A stretch of DNA of 64,000 nucleotides from Symbiodinium kawagutii (taxonomy: Eukaryota > Sar > Dinophyceae > Suessiales > Symbiodiniaceae), in contig VSDK01026357.1 in NCBI GenBank assembly GCA_009767595.1, positions 6,285 through 70,284 on the forward strand, in the 5' to 3' direction. Both the position numbers and the translations under genes were made by a program. This document shows, in pieces, positions 1-10,399 of the stretch. The notes beneath the pieces were generated by a model that worked only from the letters and a program-made list of their open reading frames with translations, did not search any database and was not told where the DNA came from. Every line of letters starts with the position of its first letter. Within the stretch, counting starts at the first letter, position 1.

Positions 1-1
1 G

Positions 2-751
2 GCAAGCAGTGGCAGCCAAGAAGAGGTGGGCTGCTTTGCTGTTTCGAGGAAGAAAGCAGCAGGAGGTTCTCTCGCGGTCCTTGATAAGGACGCGGTGGGT
101 GAACGCGCGGTCCACAAGCTGGACGCGGCACTCACGACGGTGGGATCCACGGATGGTTCGGTTTGTGAGGTGACATACCTCAAGGATGACCATGCTTTTG
201 TGGCCTTCTCCGAGATGGCCCGAGGCCTTACATCAGGGAGTCAGGTGTACCTGAGGGCCTACAGCTTGGATCAACCGAACGTCGTGGACATCATCATGGA
301 CGTTCTGGCCAGGAATGTGAGGGTCCACATCGTTGCGGACCAAGGCCAGGCGTCGGGGCGAACCAAGACACAGTGGCAGCGGCTCACCCAACTCAGCAGG
401 GGTGGCGCGCAAGTGGGACTGTGCAAGGGGCGATCGGTCCAGGAAGCATACAAGGCTGACCGACGACAGACCAAGGTTGGTGGTGGACTGTTGGGACTCC
501 ATCACGCCAAATCGGTGGTGTTCAGCCGACCCACGGGCGAGAAGTCCATGATCATCGGGTCGTGCAACTGGACCACATCATCGAAATCGAATCGCGAAGC
601 CGGGGTGCTCATCCATGCCAAGGATGGGAACACAAGCAAGGTGTTCCAAGAATGGATGGAAGACTTCGAGCTCGCAGTGCAGGCTGGAACCTCGCTGGGA
701 GAGATTGAAGAAGTTGCCCAGTCGAGTGGAAAAGGCCGTGGTGCTCAGTAG
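2..751 (+). CDS. Phospholipase D-like protein, 3' part (5' end outside window)
   Basis: The frame is open from base 2 to the TAG at 749-751. The first start-like codon is a GTG at 26 with open codons before it, so the true start is probably to the left and this is a partial gene. Counting from that GTG, a PLD-type signature sits at residues 159-181: His160, Lys162, then GSCNW at 178-182, followed by Glu191, as in the PLDc_2 superfamily (mitochondrial cardiolipin hydrolase, endonuclease Nuc types). Such domains act on phosphodiester bonds in lipids or nucleic acids. The aspartate expected five residues after the lysine is replaced by serine, and the lysine-to-GS spacing is a few residues longer than usual, so catalysis is uncertain. 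Only one HKD half is visible. It lies opposite in strand to nearly all other genes here and converges on them. Confidence 0.8.
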   Translation, partial: ASSGSQEEVGCFAVSRKKAAGGSLAVLDKDAVGERAVHKLDAALTTVGSTDGSVCEVTYLKDDHAFVAFSEMARGLTSGSQVYLRAYSLDQPNVVDIIMDVLARNVRVHIVADQGQASGRTKTQWQRLTQLSRGGAQVGLCKGRSVQEAYKADRRQTKVGGGLLGLHHAKSVVFSRPTGEKSMIIGSCNWTTSSKSNREAGVLIHAKDGNTSKVFQEWMEDFELAVQAGTSLGEIEEVAQSSGKGRGAQ

Positions 752-1072
752 AGCACAGGCTGGACTCTGAGGAGCCGAAGCTCACTAGCCTAGGTGTGAG
801 CCAGGTAGTAGAGTCTCCGGCTGAGGGGCGAGTGTGAATGCACATGTCCGTCCAGCCATGCTTGTACTTTAGTTTGTTTCACTTTGCAACTTTTGGCTCA
901 AGACACTGAGCTTGTCAGTGAGCTGTTGCGCACGGGAGTAGCGACAGTAGCTTCCTGTGCTTTGTCTCACCGCACTCGCAGATTGCTGCTTGAACTCCGA
1001 GCAGGGAAACAGTTGGGCTGCTGCGTTTGGGTGTAACTGGTTGACCCAAGACTAGCTAGCTCCTGCTCACAG
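752..1072. other. Downstream flank of the PLD-like gene, no gene seen
   Basis: No further exon is recognised. The stretch holds a 12-base match at 891-902 to the 3' part of the dinoflagellate spliced leader (TTTTGGCTCAAG), without the upstream leader bases. It lies between two gene ends that converge, so 3' ends of both transcripts are expected here. Confidence 0.4.
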
Positions 1073-1166
1073 TATGTATGTATGTATGTATGTATGTATG
1101 TATGTATGTATGTATGTATGTATGTATGTATGTATGTATGTATGTATGTATGTATGTATGTATGTA
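1073..1166. repeat. (TATG)n microsatellite with AT-rich tail
   Basis: About 23 near-perfect copies of the tetranucleotide TATG, followed to about 1300 by degenerate TA and GATA runs. It separates the PLD-like gene from the minus-strand exons. Confidence 0.95.
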
Positions 1167-1436
1167 TATATAGATATATAGATATACGTATCTATCTATA
1201 TATATATGTGTACAACATAAGTATGTATATATAAATATAAATATCACAAATATATCTGTATATAACAAATACGTATATACAGTTATATACATGTATATAT
1301 GTGTAGCTATAGTCTATACTTATACATTTACTTTGTGCACAACAATGAATTTGCCGAAGAATCTCAAGGTGCACACACAAAGCTCGCCTTGTACCCGTAG
1401 CGCATTCCGTCCAATGAACAGCTGTCCTGATAAGTC

Positions 1437-1510
1437 TTAGCAAACATTTTTCAAGGCGTTGCATGACATTGCAGGAGTCTTGCCAAAGTACCAGGAGTGT
1501 GTCGGTGTGT
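1437..1510 (-). CDS. Candidate terminal exon, unidentified protein
   Basis: A minus-strand acceptor (ACTTACAG) at 1511 opens a frame of 24 codons (2 nt plus 72) ending in TAA at 1437-1439, containing HSWYFGKTPAMSC. It would be the last exon of the leftmost minus-strand gene; repeat copy 1 fills most of the intron between it and the exon at 1657-1783. No family recognised. Confidence 0.4.
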
Positions 1511-1539
1511 CTGTAAGTGTCAAGTGGCTACACCACATG

Positions 1540-1640
1540 GGTGTTTCTCAAAATATGGGTAACCCCCAAATCATTCATTATCAACCAGGTACAGTAACAA
1601 ACAAACCATTTTGGGGGTTCCCTATGTTGGAAACCCCGAC
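1540..1640. mobile_element. Introner-like palindromic element, copy 1
   Basis: Ends GGTGTTTCTCAAAATATGGG and its imperfect inverse. The inner order is AACCCCCAAATCATTCATT then AACCATTTTGGGGGTTCCC (inner orientation A). It occupies the predicted intron between 1510 and about 1657. Confidence 0.75.
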
Positions 1641-1656
1641 ATGATTCGGCACAGTT

Positions 1657-1783
1657 CAATCTGCTTGAATGCCACTAATGCGTGCGATGACAAACTCTGG
1701 AAATCCTCATTGAGCTCTTCATTGTCTTCCCTGGGCTCCAAATGGCTCCAGCATGCGCAGGCATATGTCTTCACAAGAGTCAA
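1657..1783 (-). CDS. Candidate exon, unidentified protein
   Basis: An acceptor (GGCTAAACAG) at 1784 is followed in phase 0 by a coding-like frame with LEPREDNEELNEDFQSLSS, acidic and hydrophilic. A GC donor near 1657 would let it join the exon at 1437-1510 in phase. The downstream boundary is uncertain. Function unknown. Confidence 0.45.
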
Positions 1784-1849
1784 CTGTTTAGCCTACCGAA
1801 TTCCATACTGATAAAATCTGAATCCAGGCCTGGGGGATGCCTAGGTCTG

Positions 1850-1944
1850 ACCACGTTCCAAAACAGATCGTGCCCAGTGCTGATGGCTGTGGTAGAACAT
1901 GGTTCGAGAAAACTGAATGCAATGTGTCTTTCCCGATCTCACTG
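1850..1944 (-). CDS. Weak candidate exon
   Basis: A minus-strand frame with CEISEIGKDTLHSVFSNH follows an AG at about 1945. Composition is coding-like, but there is no clear donor and both ends are guesses. Confidence 0.25.
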
Positions 1945-2204
1945 ATCTCACAGTCTGCTCCAAATGCATTATGCGACATTAGCATCGGCTCGTCAGAGTC
2001 CGTCGTAGTCCATGGTAATCACTTCAAACACTTCTCAAGCAACAAAGTAGGATGAAAAAATAAATAAACAAATCAGAACAGGAAAAACAAACAAAACTAG
2101 CAACAAAGAGGGAAAACACATGAAAACAAATGAAAAAACATGAAACATTGCTCAAGCACCAAACGATTTGAGCCCAAGCATCGCTTTGGGCTGCAGAAAG
2201 CCAA

Positions 2205-2286
2205 GGAGTTGGACATCTCCTCCAGCCTCCTGAACACGTCGTGCATGCGGTACAGAACCTTGGCCATGCTGCCACGTGGGGGCAAT
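2205..2286 (-). CDS. Candidate exon, unidentified helical protein
   Basis: The acceptor ATGGTTTCAG ends at 2287 and the frame reads LPPRGSMAKVLYRMHDVFRR and continues into a second helical stretch. Third codon positions are GC-rich, unlike the AT-rich flanks. The donor side is unclear (a GC or GA donor near 2205). Repeat copy 2 lies 40 bp upstream in the preceding intron. Confidence 0.45.
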
Positions 2287-2326
2287 CTGAAACCATGGCG
2301 GCATGGCGATGTGCCGAAGCAATTTT

Positions 2327-2434
2327 TGGGTGTTTCTCGGAATAGGGGTGCCCCCAGATAATTCACTAATAATCGTTTCAAATGATAACAATAATAATAG
2401 TAAAAATAAGCCAACCATTTTTAGGGGTCCCGTA
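2327..2434. mobile_element. Introner-like palindromic element, copy 2
   Basis: Left end TGGGTGTTTCTCGGAATAGG and inner block GCCCCCAGATAATTCACTAAT are clear. The right end is decayed after AACCATTTTTAGGGGTCCCG. Inner orientation A. It lies in the intron upstream of the exon at 2205-2286. Confidence 0.7.
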
Positions 2435-3699
2435 GCAATATGTACAACTTATTTCATGCATGCAGCAGAGCTGGACTCATGCAATATGTACAACTTAAGA
2501 ACATCCTGCGACAATGCGTCCCTGCAGCTGTTATTTCATTAGAACGCCTTCAAAGCTGACTGATCGTACAAGTACCCAGCGAGATGATGTTGCTGAAGAA
2601 TTACGTCCAAACTAGAGAACCAACTGACAACCAATCTGGCATAATTGAGGTTGGAACCTAAGCCATTCAACATTCATATCTCTCTCCTCCCTCTCTCTGA
2701 GGAAAACATATTATATAATCATACTACTGAGACACTGAGATGTAGGTATATTTCGAGAATTCACAACATATATTGAGAGTTGGAGCAAATCGTATTGAAA
2801 CATAGTGAGATGTGGCCCGATATCATACTATGGCGAAGACTATGTAACACATGCCACTGTGGATAGTGTGCGGGGCGTGTTCGATTGTTTACATTGGACA
2901 AAAACAACATATGCTGGCTCACGAGATCTGGCCAAGCAGCCGTGGACCATGAAGTGGCGAAAAACTGGCGAAGGTTTAGTTTTCCTCATAGCAGAAAACT
3001 CCCACCTCAGTTTTGGCACACTTGTTTTGTGTGCGATAACGAGAGTCAACTCAGGACGCTTCTTTCAAGCATCTACAGTAGTGCCTGACTTAAGCAGTTG
3101 TGACTTTTGTTAGAGTGCCAACAAACTTTGCAGAAACGAACCTGTCAATGTCAATGTACAAATCCACACATATGCACAGTGAAATGATGCGGACATCATC
3201 TGCACGAGGTCGAATCAAGTGCTTATTGCCGTAATGATCAACCTGGTACACAGCTACTGATAATCGCTGTGAATAAAACTTCGGTGGTGATGGACGTCAA
3301 CAATGGTAATTAGGTGATCAAAAACATTGATTGATCGCTCCGTGGGCATTGGCATGGGCGTGGCCGTGTGCATTGTGCCTGTCTACGACATCCTCTTTTC
3401 GACCCCTCGCATTTCGCAAGGAGGAGAAAGCTACGCCGGCCGTTTGTATTTTGAGAGTCTTTTGATTCGAAAAACGCAGATGTAAATAGATAGATAAACA
3501 GATTGATAGATCGATATGTACGCAGTAATCATATGTATATATGCATATATACGATTATATAGTATATACTTGTAAATGTATTGATTAAAACATGATAGTA
3601 CATTGGAAAACATTGATAGACATGATGATACATTATGTATACGCACACTATGATGAGCTCGTGGCTACGATAAATACTTTGCAATTTGATTTCACTTGA

Positions 3700-5162
3700 T
3701 AATAATTGTTTTGCCCTGTGGCTCTGCACGCGGCTCAAATGTGACATCTTCTTGAGGAATGTATCTGCACTGGACTGCATTGGGGTATTTGCCTTGAGGA
3801 AGTCAAATATTTCCAAGCAAGCCCAGGTTTTGAATACTCTCAGGCAGAATTTCTTGGAATAGAACCAGCAGTCCTCGGGCTTATTCGTTTTGTCTTGTCG
3901 TTTTCTAGCGGTCAGGCGTTGGTTGACTTGAGAGAAAGTATTGACAAAAAATAGGCGTATGTGAGAGGTAGGCATGCGAGGGAAGTGCAAGGCTGCAACT
4001 TGAAGGTACTGAAGGCACACCAGAAATGGATTCTGCCAAATTTCACTCAGCACACGTGGCGCATGGCCAGTGTGAGTTGGTGACGTGACTTACTTTACAT
4101 GCAACTTCGGTTGCATTCGCAATCTCTAGAAGGGGCTTTGTGACTGCGCGTCCAACCCCATTCTGCTATTCTTCCCTGTTGACTCATGTTGCCTGGCACT
4201 TGACAAGAGATCATATTCGCGCTGCCTGCCACAAGGATTACTTTTGGAATCTTTTGGATGTGGCATGTTGCAAGATCTCATTGCCAGAATTTCGCATACT
4301 TTTGCAATAATTTCATGCTCGTGGCGCGCCAGTTGCTATACCCTATCTCTTCTAAGGACATTGCTATTGCATGATTTGGCACGGCTGCCAGCACCAACAG
4401 CTAAAGAGAGGACATGCGGCAAAGTGCCAAGTGCTTGGCTGGATCTGGAATGCATGTGGGCAGCGGTCAACAACTTGTGACTTTTCCTTCCTTCGCTAAG
4501 TACAGTAGCGGTTGAAACCGCTTCGGCGCAAGTTCGCCGAGCTTCAAGATGGGGGTGTCTAGTTTCTGCGGGCAAATGCAACAGCTATCCTTCCACCACA
4601 GCTTCCGCAACCAAAGTATTGCTTCCGCAAGGCCAGTGAAATGGACCAGTTCAACTAATTACCTTGATCATGGAGGTTTTTGGACGCTGCTCATGTGACT
4701 TGCACAGAAGAGATATATGAAGGATAAAACCCAAACAAATGCTTTTATCTATGGCTTTTGACCTTTGTCAATCTTTGTCAAAGATTTTCATAGACTGCAG
4801 CATCAAACTGCCACATTCCACATTCCCACCGAAATCCGAATGTAGAGAAAACCCAAAGCAAGAAAGATACTTGTGGCTCATGACTGTTGCAAGATTGGCA
4901 GTGATGAAAAACCTGTACGTAATCCATTATACTTGCCGCAAAGTCATAAAGCTTCCCAAAACGGAGTATGAGGTCCCACAATTCAGGTGTAAGATAGAGT
5001 CAGAATTTCTTAGAACAAGAAAACATGTCACAGAAATGTCAAAGAAATGGAAAAAATGTATAAACATGTTTCAATTTTTCCAAGCTGAAGAGAAGAATCC
5101 CGAGGGCCAAACAGCGCTTCTTCCAAAGCGAGGCGAGCGAGAGAGTCTCGGCAATGGTCAAG
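3700..5162 (-). CDS. Cluster of weak candidate exons
   Basis: Several short minus-strand segments look coding: about 3705-3790 (ADTFLKKMSHLSRVQSHR), 3985-4020 (YLQVAALHFPRMPTS after GTGTGCCTTCAG), 4355-4455 (SSQALGTLPHVLSLAVGAG after ATGCATTCCAG) and 5086-5162 (LDHCRDSLARLALEEALFG). Boundaries are approximate and no family is recognised. They may be internal exons of the gene ending at 1437. Confidence 0.25.
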
Positions 5163-5574
5163 CTTTAAGTCAGTTTGTGATGTAACGAGCCAGTGGGAAC
5201 CACTTGGGGAACCGCTTAGGGAAGCTATTAAATTCATTCAATTCCGTAATGGTTCAACTTCAACATAGTTGAACTCAGATTGCTTTCACGATAAGGCGCA
5301 TGCTGAGATAATGATAAGCTCATGCTGCTAGTTCTCGTTGGAGACACCGGCAATGCCATCGAGGTGTTAAGCGATGTGTTAAGCGATGTGTTCAGCAGTG
5401 CTTGTTGAATCTTGTTGGTCTACACCCTGGGCTCTGCCAAGGCTCCACTTCTTGTGCTAACGCCTTCCAGGTCCAGAGCAAGCTCCTCACCTGACGCGGT
5501 TTGCAGTTCCTTCAACGAGCATATGAAGGTAGCAACAGCCTGGAAATCTGTGAGCTACACTGTCAGCATACTAC

Positions 5575-5767
5575 TTAGACAAAAGATGGATGAACATGTG
5601 CAACTCTTCTGGATGAACAGCCATCAAAACTTCTGTTGGTTTCGACACAACTGGGCTTCCCCAACCTGCAGTAACTGTGCTGACTGCTCGACGCTTTGGT
5701 GTGTGCGGAGCAGACAACGCCTCACATGTATGTCGCATCAAGTCGTGGTAGACCATGTCATCTATGT
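5575..5767 (-). CDS. Candidate exon, unidentified protein
   Basis: An acceptor (CACATTGACAG) at 5768 and a donor GTAGTA at 5574-5573 bound a 193-nt open frame containing DIDDMVYHDLMRHTCEALS and near its end VLMAVHPEELHMFIHLLS. The segment is coding-like throughout. Function not recognised. Confidence 0.5.
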
Positions 5768-5849
5768 CTGTCAATGTGCATGTGCAACAACACAAATTGT
5801 CCAAAGCAGATAGCATCACAAAAAATAGGTACTATCATTCCTAGCTCAG

Positions 5850-5955
5850 TCCAGCTTCATCGGATTGGTTGATGGTGGCGGCCCCATCTGGCAATGACAG
5901 TTTTCGTTGCAGGAAATGGTGCAACTTCAAGCTTCGAGACATAAACCTACAAGTG
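5850..5955 (-). CDS. Weak candidate exon
   Basis: Minus-strand frame with LKLHHFLQRKLSLPDGAAT; coding-like composition, boundaries unclear. It would lie upstream of the exon at 5575-5767 in the same transcript. Confidence 0.25.
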
Positions 5956-7070
5956 GCAGGCTCGAGGCACCGCCTCGAAGATGAGCAACAAAAATTGCAG
6001 AGGTTCTAAAAGTGTGAAATGTAAACTATTGTCATTGTTGTAAACCATTTGCCACTATGTATGATCTATTTGCCAGGCAAAATGCTTGATCATTTCCACC
6101 ATGATTGTACGAGTACATTTTCTTTTTTGAATACTAAAGCGAGTCAAACTGCACCATCGTTTTTCTTTCGAGGCGTGTTGTCATTACGTTGTGTTGTGGG
6201 ATATTCTCAGCGTTCATGGTGGCGAGCTGCCTTTTCCAAGTAAACGAAGGAGCCACATGAGGGGTGAACAAATTGAACAGTATATGATGTTTATGAGTGG
6301 CGAGTAGAAAGTAACAAAGCATGATCTATGAAAAAATGATGGTTCAATATTCGTAAAATATAAACATATATAGGGGGCGGCAGGTTTCAAAAGTGTAGGT
6401 TTCAGGTGGATGAACAAGTACCGGCTTTACAGTGTGAGCAAAAGAAACGGAGTAGGAAAGCATTGGAAAGCTGTGTAAAGGCACGGTCTCTTACGCAAGG
6501 CTAACGAGAGGATGGTTATGCGGGAAAGAAGGTGATTGAAATTGATGGAATGTGATCAAGTTTGGAGGCGCGAGAGAGATATGCAGGGTTGGCAAGATAT
6601 GTGAAAAGAATATGATATCAAATCAGCTGTGATGGAAATGGAAATCTTAAGCAATGTGCTGTGAGGACACAACCAATTTCAACTCCCTCATTTCTTAAGC
6701 GGTATCCTATCTTTCATCCCACTACTTTGGCTGAGTGATGAATGTGCAACAGTCAGGTCTTACGCAGGGACACAACATGCTTCCTTCTGTCCAGACATTG
6801 ACCAAAAAACTAGAGGATTCACTGGGATTCGAACCTCATCGCCAAATATATAATTGCTTGCAGGGTTCGGGCTTTTTATAGTTGAATCTTGAATTGCATC
6901 TAATTACCCTATCAGCCAGCCCAAAGTCAAAAATAGCTAAAACAGGCCAAAGATATGAACTAAGCAAACACCAGCTATGAGGAAAGGGAGGCAAATGTGT
7001 CTCTACCTTCAAAAAATCTTGAGAGAATCTTGCGTCGCTGACATTGTTGACAGTGAATGTAGTGCTATTC
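5956..7070. other. Long stretch without a supported gene
   Basis: AT-rich sequence with no exon I would defend. A minus-strand box resembling a tRNA T-loop (GGTTCGAATCC, 6825-6835) has no tRNA fold around it. Confidence 0.4.
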
Positions 7071-7276
7071 ATTTGGAACATAGGGCTGTGATGCCATACC
7101 AGACAGCAACGGTGCCTTCTGTGACCACGACAGGAGCCTGAAACAAAAAATGAAGGCGCAGGTACTCCAAAAGTAGCTGAATTTGAAGATTCTTTGAGTC
7201 CATTGGCACGCTTGTCAGTGTCGAAAAGTGCAACCATTGCAACGCAGCAGCCCTTAACAATCCTAGCAACTCCGCC
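7071..7276 (-). CDS. Candidate exon, Leu-rich unidentified protein
   Basis: The frame reads LLGLLRAAALQWLHFS early and APVVVTEGTVAVWYGITALC late. A strong acceptor (TTTTTTGTTTCAG) at 7138 lies inside it, so the true exon may be only 7137 leftward. A second frame is also coding-like upstream, so the frame is not settled. Repeat copy 3 begins 18 bp upstream. Confidence 0.35.
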
Positions 7277-7293
7277 ATTTAGGATGTTACACA

Positions 7294-7399
7294 TATGGGT
7301 GTTTCTCAAAATAGGAGACCCCCGATAATCCAATATCATTATCGTTTTGAGTAATCAACCAGCTATTTTGGGGGTCCCCCATGGCTGGAGAAACCACCG
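7294..7399. mobile_element. Introner-like palindromic element, copy 3
   Basis: TATGGGTGTTTCTCAAAATA at the left and GGAGAAACCACCGC at the right, with inner blocks ACCCCCGATAATCCAATATC and CTATTTTGGGGGTCCCCC. Inner orientation A. Coding-like minus-strand sequence lies on both sides. Confidence 0.85.
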
Positions 7400-7904
7400 C
7401 ATGATCTCATGTAACTATGCTCCATGTGCCGGGGGCCTTCGCTCCTTGCCTTGTGTCAGTCTCTGCGCCCAGATCAGATCCATGGAAATTCCCCCAGGAA
7501 TTCCCAAGGGTCCCGAGGCAAGAGGAGCCTCCAGACACCGGAAAGAAATTAAAGACATGAAACAATTGAAGCCAATTGAAGCCAATTAAAGCACATCTAA
7601 AGACATAAAACAATTGAAAGACATCCTTGAAAGACATCTTGAAACATCGAAATTCTTTAGATACTTCAATCAGTTCATGTCTGAAGTCCAGGCTTCGCCT
7701 ATCAGGTTCCACCAATGTACGAGTACAATCACAAAGGCTTACAAAATCATCAATAAAATCATCACAACAATGTTGTTTTGAATAATAATCACAATAAATC
7801 ACAATAAACTCATCAAAAAACATCAAAACCAATGTATAGATATCAATAAAGATCTACTTTCAAATGTATCAATCACAATCAACTTTTGATAAACTCATCA
7901 AAAC

Positions 7905-8060
7905 ACAATCCCGCTCCAGGTGCTCTGCTGTCAATCTGATGTGCCTGGGCAGGCAGCCGTGGTGGAGAGCGCTCTCGCTGGCTGCGCCGGCGTCTCGCCT
8001 TAACCTCAATGACCGGAGGCTCCCAGAATTTTCCCACGGAAACGTGATTGTTGACCCTCT
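7905..8060 (-). CDS. Candidate exon, basic Arg/Ser-rich segment
   Basis: Minus-strand frame with VNNHVSVGKFWEPPVIEVK followed by a basic stretch ARRRRSQRERSPPRL. It is GC-rich against AT-rich flanks. The acceptor is probably TTTCCAAAG near 8066 and a GC donor lies near 7912. Repeat copy 4 lies upstream. Family unknown. Confidence 0.4.
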
Positions 8061-8100
8061 TTGGCTTTGGAAACATGGATGAATTTGCAGGTATTAGGAT

Positions 8101-8187
8101 CTAAATCATCCTTTAATAGCCATCAATAATGATAAACCAACCATTTTTCGGGCACCTCATGGTACCTCCCATTTTGAGAAGCCACCA
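8101..8187. mobile_element. Introner-like element, copy 4 (left end lost)
   Basis: Only the inner AAATCATCC block and the right half AAACCAACCATTTTTCGGG...TTTTGAGAAGCCACCAA are recognisable. Inner orientation A. Confidence 0.65.
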
Positions 8188-9500
8188 AATCTTGAAAAGT
8201 CTTTGTCTTGATGCACCCAAGCAGACTTGTGCAGTTTCAGAGCGGTTGGTACTCGAGTGAAAGTGGATTGTTTTCGTGCGTCAAGCAGCGACAGCTTCGT
8301 CGTCGTCATTTGTGACACTCCGCCTCAAAGTTGGTGGCTGACCTGAAGGCATGGAAGATTAAGGAAGATGAAGGAAAATGAGGGAAAATGAAGGAAGAAG
8401 AAGATAGACGGACACCAAAACTCCTCGGCATCTACAGCTTCAACGCGGAATTGCTGCTTTAGCTTTGCATCATTTTGCATTTAGCATCCCTGCTCTGGCC
8501 TGGCAGTCTGCGTGGCACACGCGCATTGACCTCTGACACGTATTCCTTAGTGTTTTTCACGTTCAGCATCTTTTGAGAGGTGAAACTACAGGGTACCACA
8601 TACACATGCGAAAGAAACTACATAGATGCCGTACACAGTGATACAACCTATTAAACATAGCCGTAAATGGTAAGGGATGGTTGACCATGTTTAGTAGATT
8701 ATAACCTACACATCACATAAAGCATATTTGGTAATGCCTTTGTCATGTAAGACACCATGTGGTACACAAAAACGATGGGCACAGCCCAGTCATGCTACAC
8801 TGCAATGCTGCGCCTATGCCGTGCCTATGTATTCATGTGATCATTATTTCTAGGATACTAAATCTATCTTAATGCAAGGTAATGCAGCACAACAACGTTG
8901 TAAGCCATGCAATCTAATGCAATGTGACAAAGTACGATATGTTGTAATGTGCTAAATGGCAAGGCACAACTGTGTTTAGGATCATAGGTTAGCATAAAAT
9001 CATGTGATTTGTAATTAAACTTAGGTGATTAAATAGAATGCATCGTAATGCAATGTGATGCAGTGGCAAAAAAAATCAAACATGATCTGGTGCACATTGC
9101 ATGCCTCAAGGAATGCAAAATGGCCCCATGCAATGCGATGCGATTCGGGGTAATACAAATGGGCGATAGCTATGTCACGATGGGGTAATACACATCTTAA
9201 TACAAATGGTTGGGGTAATACAAATAGATACAAATAGGTAATACAAATAGATACAAATAGGTAATACACACATGTGTGTTTTTTTGGGGGGCGGGGGGCG
9301 ACATGTAAACCATCTGTGTGCTGGAGCAGCTCCAAAATGGAGCTGGGCGCGACCGTAGCAGTTTTTCAAGACATGTTCCATTGGTTTCAGTCATGTCGGA
9401 GGAATGACAAATCAACTGCTCGACAAGTGCTCACTAGCACACACTTTAAAGATCCAGCGGCAACAAAAACGGCGAAGCCTGATACTGAAAACAGCCAATG
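8188..9500. repeat. Gene-free stretch with degenerate AATGC-type pentamers
   Basis: No exon supported. Between about 8860 and 9075 the sequence is a loose array of AATGC/AATGT-like pentamers, and 9200-9265 holds imperfect copies of ATACAAATAG. A G-rich run is at 9280-9300. Confidence 0.5.
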
Positions 9501-9614
9501 ATGACAAAGTCATTGTGATTGATGCAACAGTATGTATCCGTACAATGTGATACCGATACCACATACTATGATGTGATGCTGAACAGTGCGACATACATTC
9601 CAATTTGGAGTGAC

Positions 9615-9794
9615 CTTATCATGGCAAGCAATCGGACACAAGTCATTCCCGGAGTCTCTTTCAAACCAGCATCCTCCACAGCTGCAAGAACTTGTGTGAT
9701 TCTGATTGGTTGGCAGGGCGTCAGTCTGATGAGGCCATGGACCTTTGCAATGCAAGATGCGAGGTCTGGACTTTTTCTTTTCCAAAGCAATGCG
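9615..9794 (-). CDS. Exon, unidentified protein
   Basis: Acceptor GACTTCAG at 9795 and donor AAG|GTCACT at 9614 bound 180 nt open in one phase (1+177+2). It contains SPDLASCIAKVHGLIRLT and QVLAAVEDAGLKETPG, helical and well mixed. Family not recognised. Confidence 0.55.
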
Positions 9795-10089
9795 CTGAAG
9801 TCATGACTCAACCCGGTGCTGAAGTTGAGTAAGAAATTTCACACATTTGATTTGCATATTTTGGATATTGCCTCCACTGGGTACATTCTACCCGAAGGGA
9901 GTAGGTGTCGGGCATGCGTCTCTGAATGCTGCCTGTGCTGATCTTGACAGGCTCGAAAGTTCAATTTTTGCTTCACCCAAATAAGTGAGGTGCTTCTCAA
10001 GAGTGCATGCGCAACAAATCATCCGGATGAAAGCACAACTTTGACAATCAATATCTCAGGAGCGGAACGAGGAGAAAAAAGGCATTACT

Positions 10090-10187
10090 GAAGTAAACAC
10101 ACTCATCAACATCAGTATCATCAGTCATCATCAACATCAGTATCGTCAGACATCATCATCAACATCAGTATCATCAGTCAACATCAA
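10090..10187. repeat. Degenerate tandem repeat of about 30 bp
   Basis: Three imperfect copies of CATCATCAACATCAGTATCATCAGT. Simple-sequence origin likely. Confidence 0.7.
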
Positions 10188-10399
10188 TCCAAACAGTGTC
10201 CGCACATTCCGAGAGATTTTTTTGCATCATAAATATCTTTCTGCCTAAGACAAGGCACAGATTCTTCTCTTGGGTCTCCATGCGAGTACACCGCAGGTAA
10301 GTTCCATCCACACTGGCACCGGGCGCGCCGGGCACCTTGCAGGGCAAACTTTGAGTCCCAAGGCACTAAAACCGAACCAATTTGACGAAAGTACAAAGT

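Noticed and set aside
3529..4053. A 174-codon minus-strand ORF as one gene
   Set aside because: The C-terminal half is AT microsatellite; at most two short exons lie within it.
4739..5185. 148-codon plus-strand ORF
   Set aside because: Codon composition is AT-rich and the minus strand has a better exon-like frame at its right end.
6825..6835. tRNA-like B box GGTTCGAATCC on the minus strand
   Set aside because: The T-stem does not pair and no D or anticodon arm is present.
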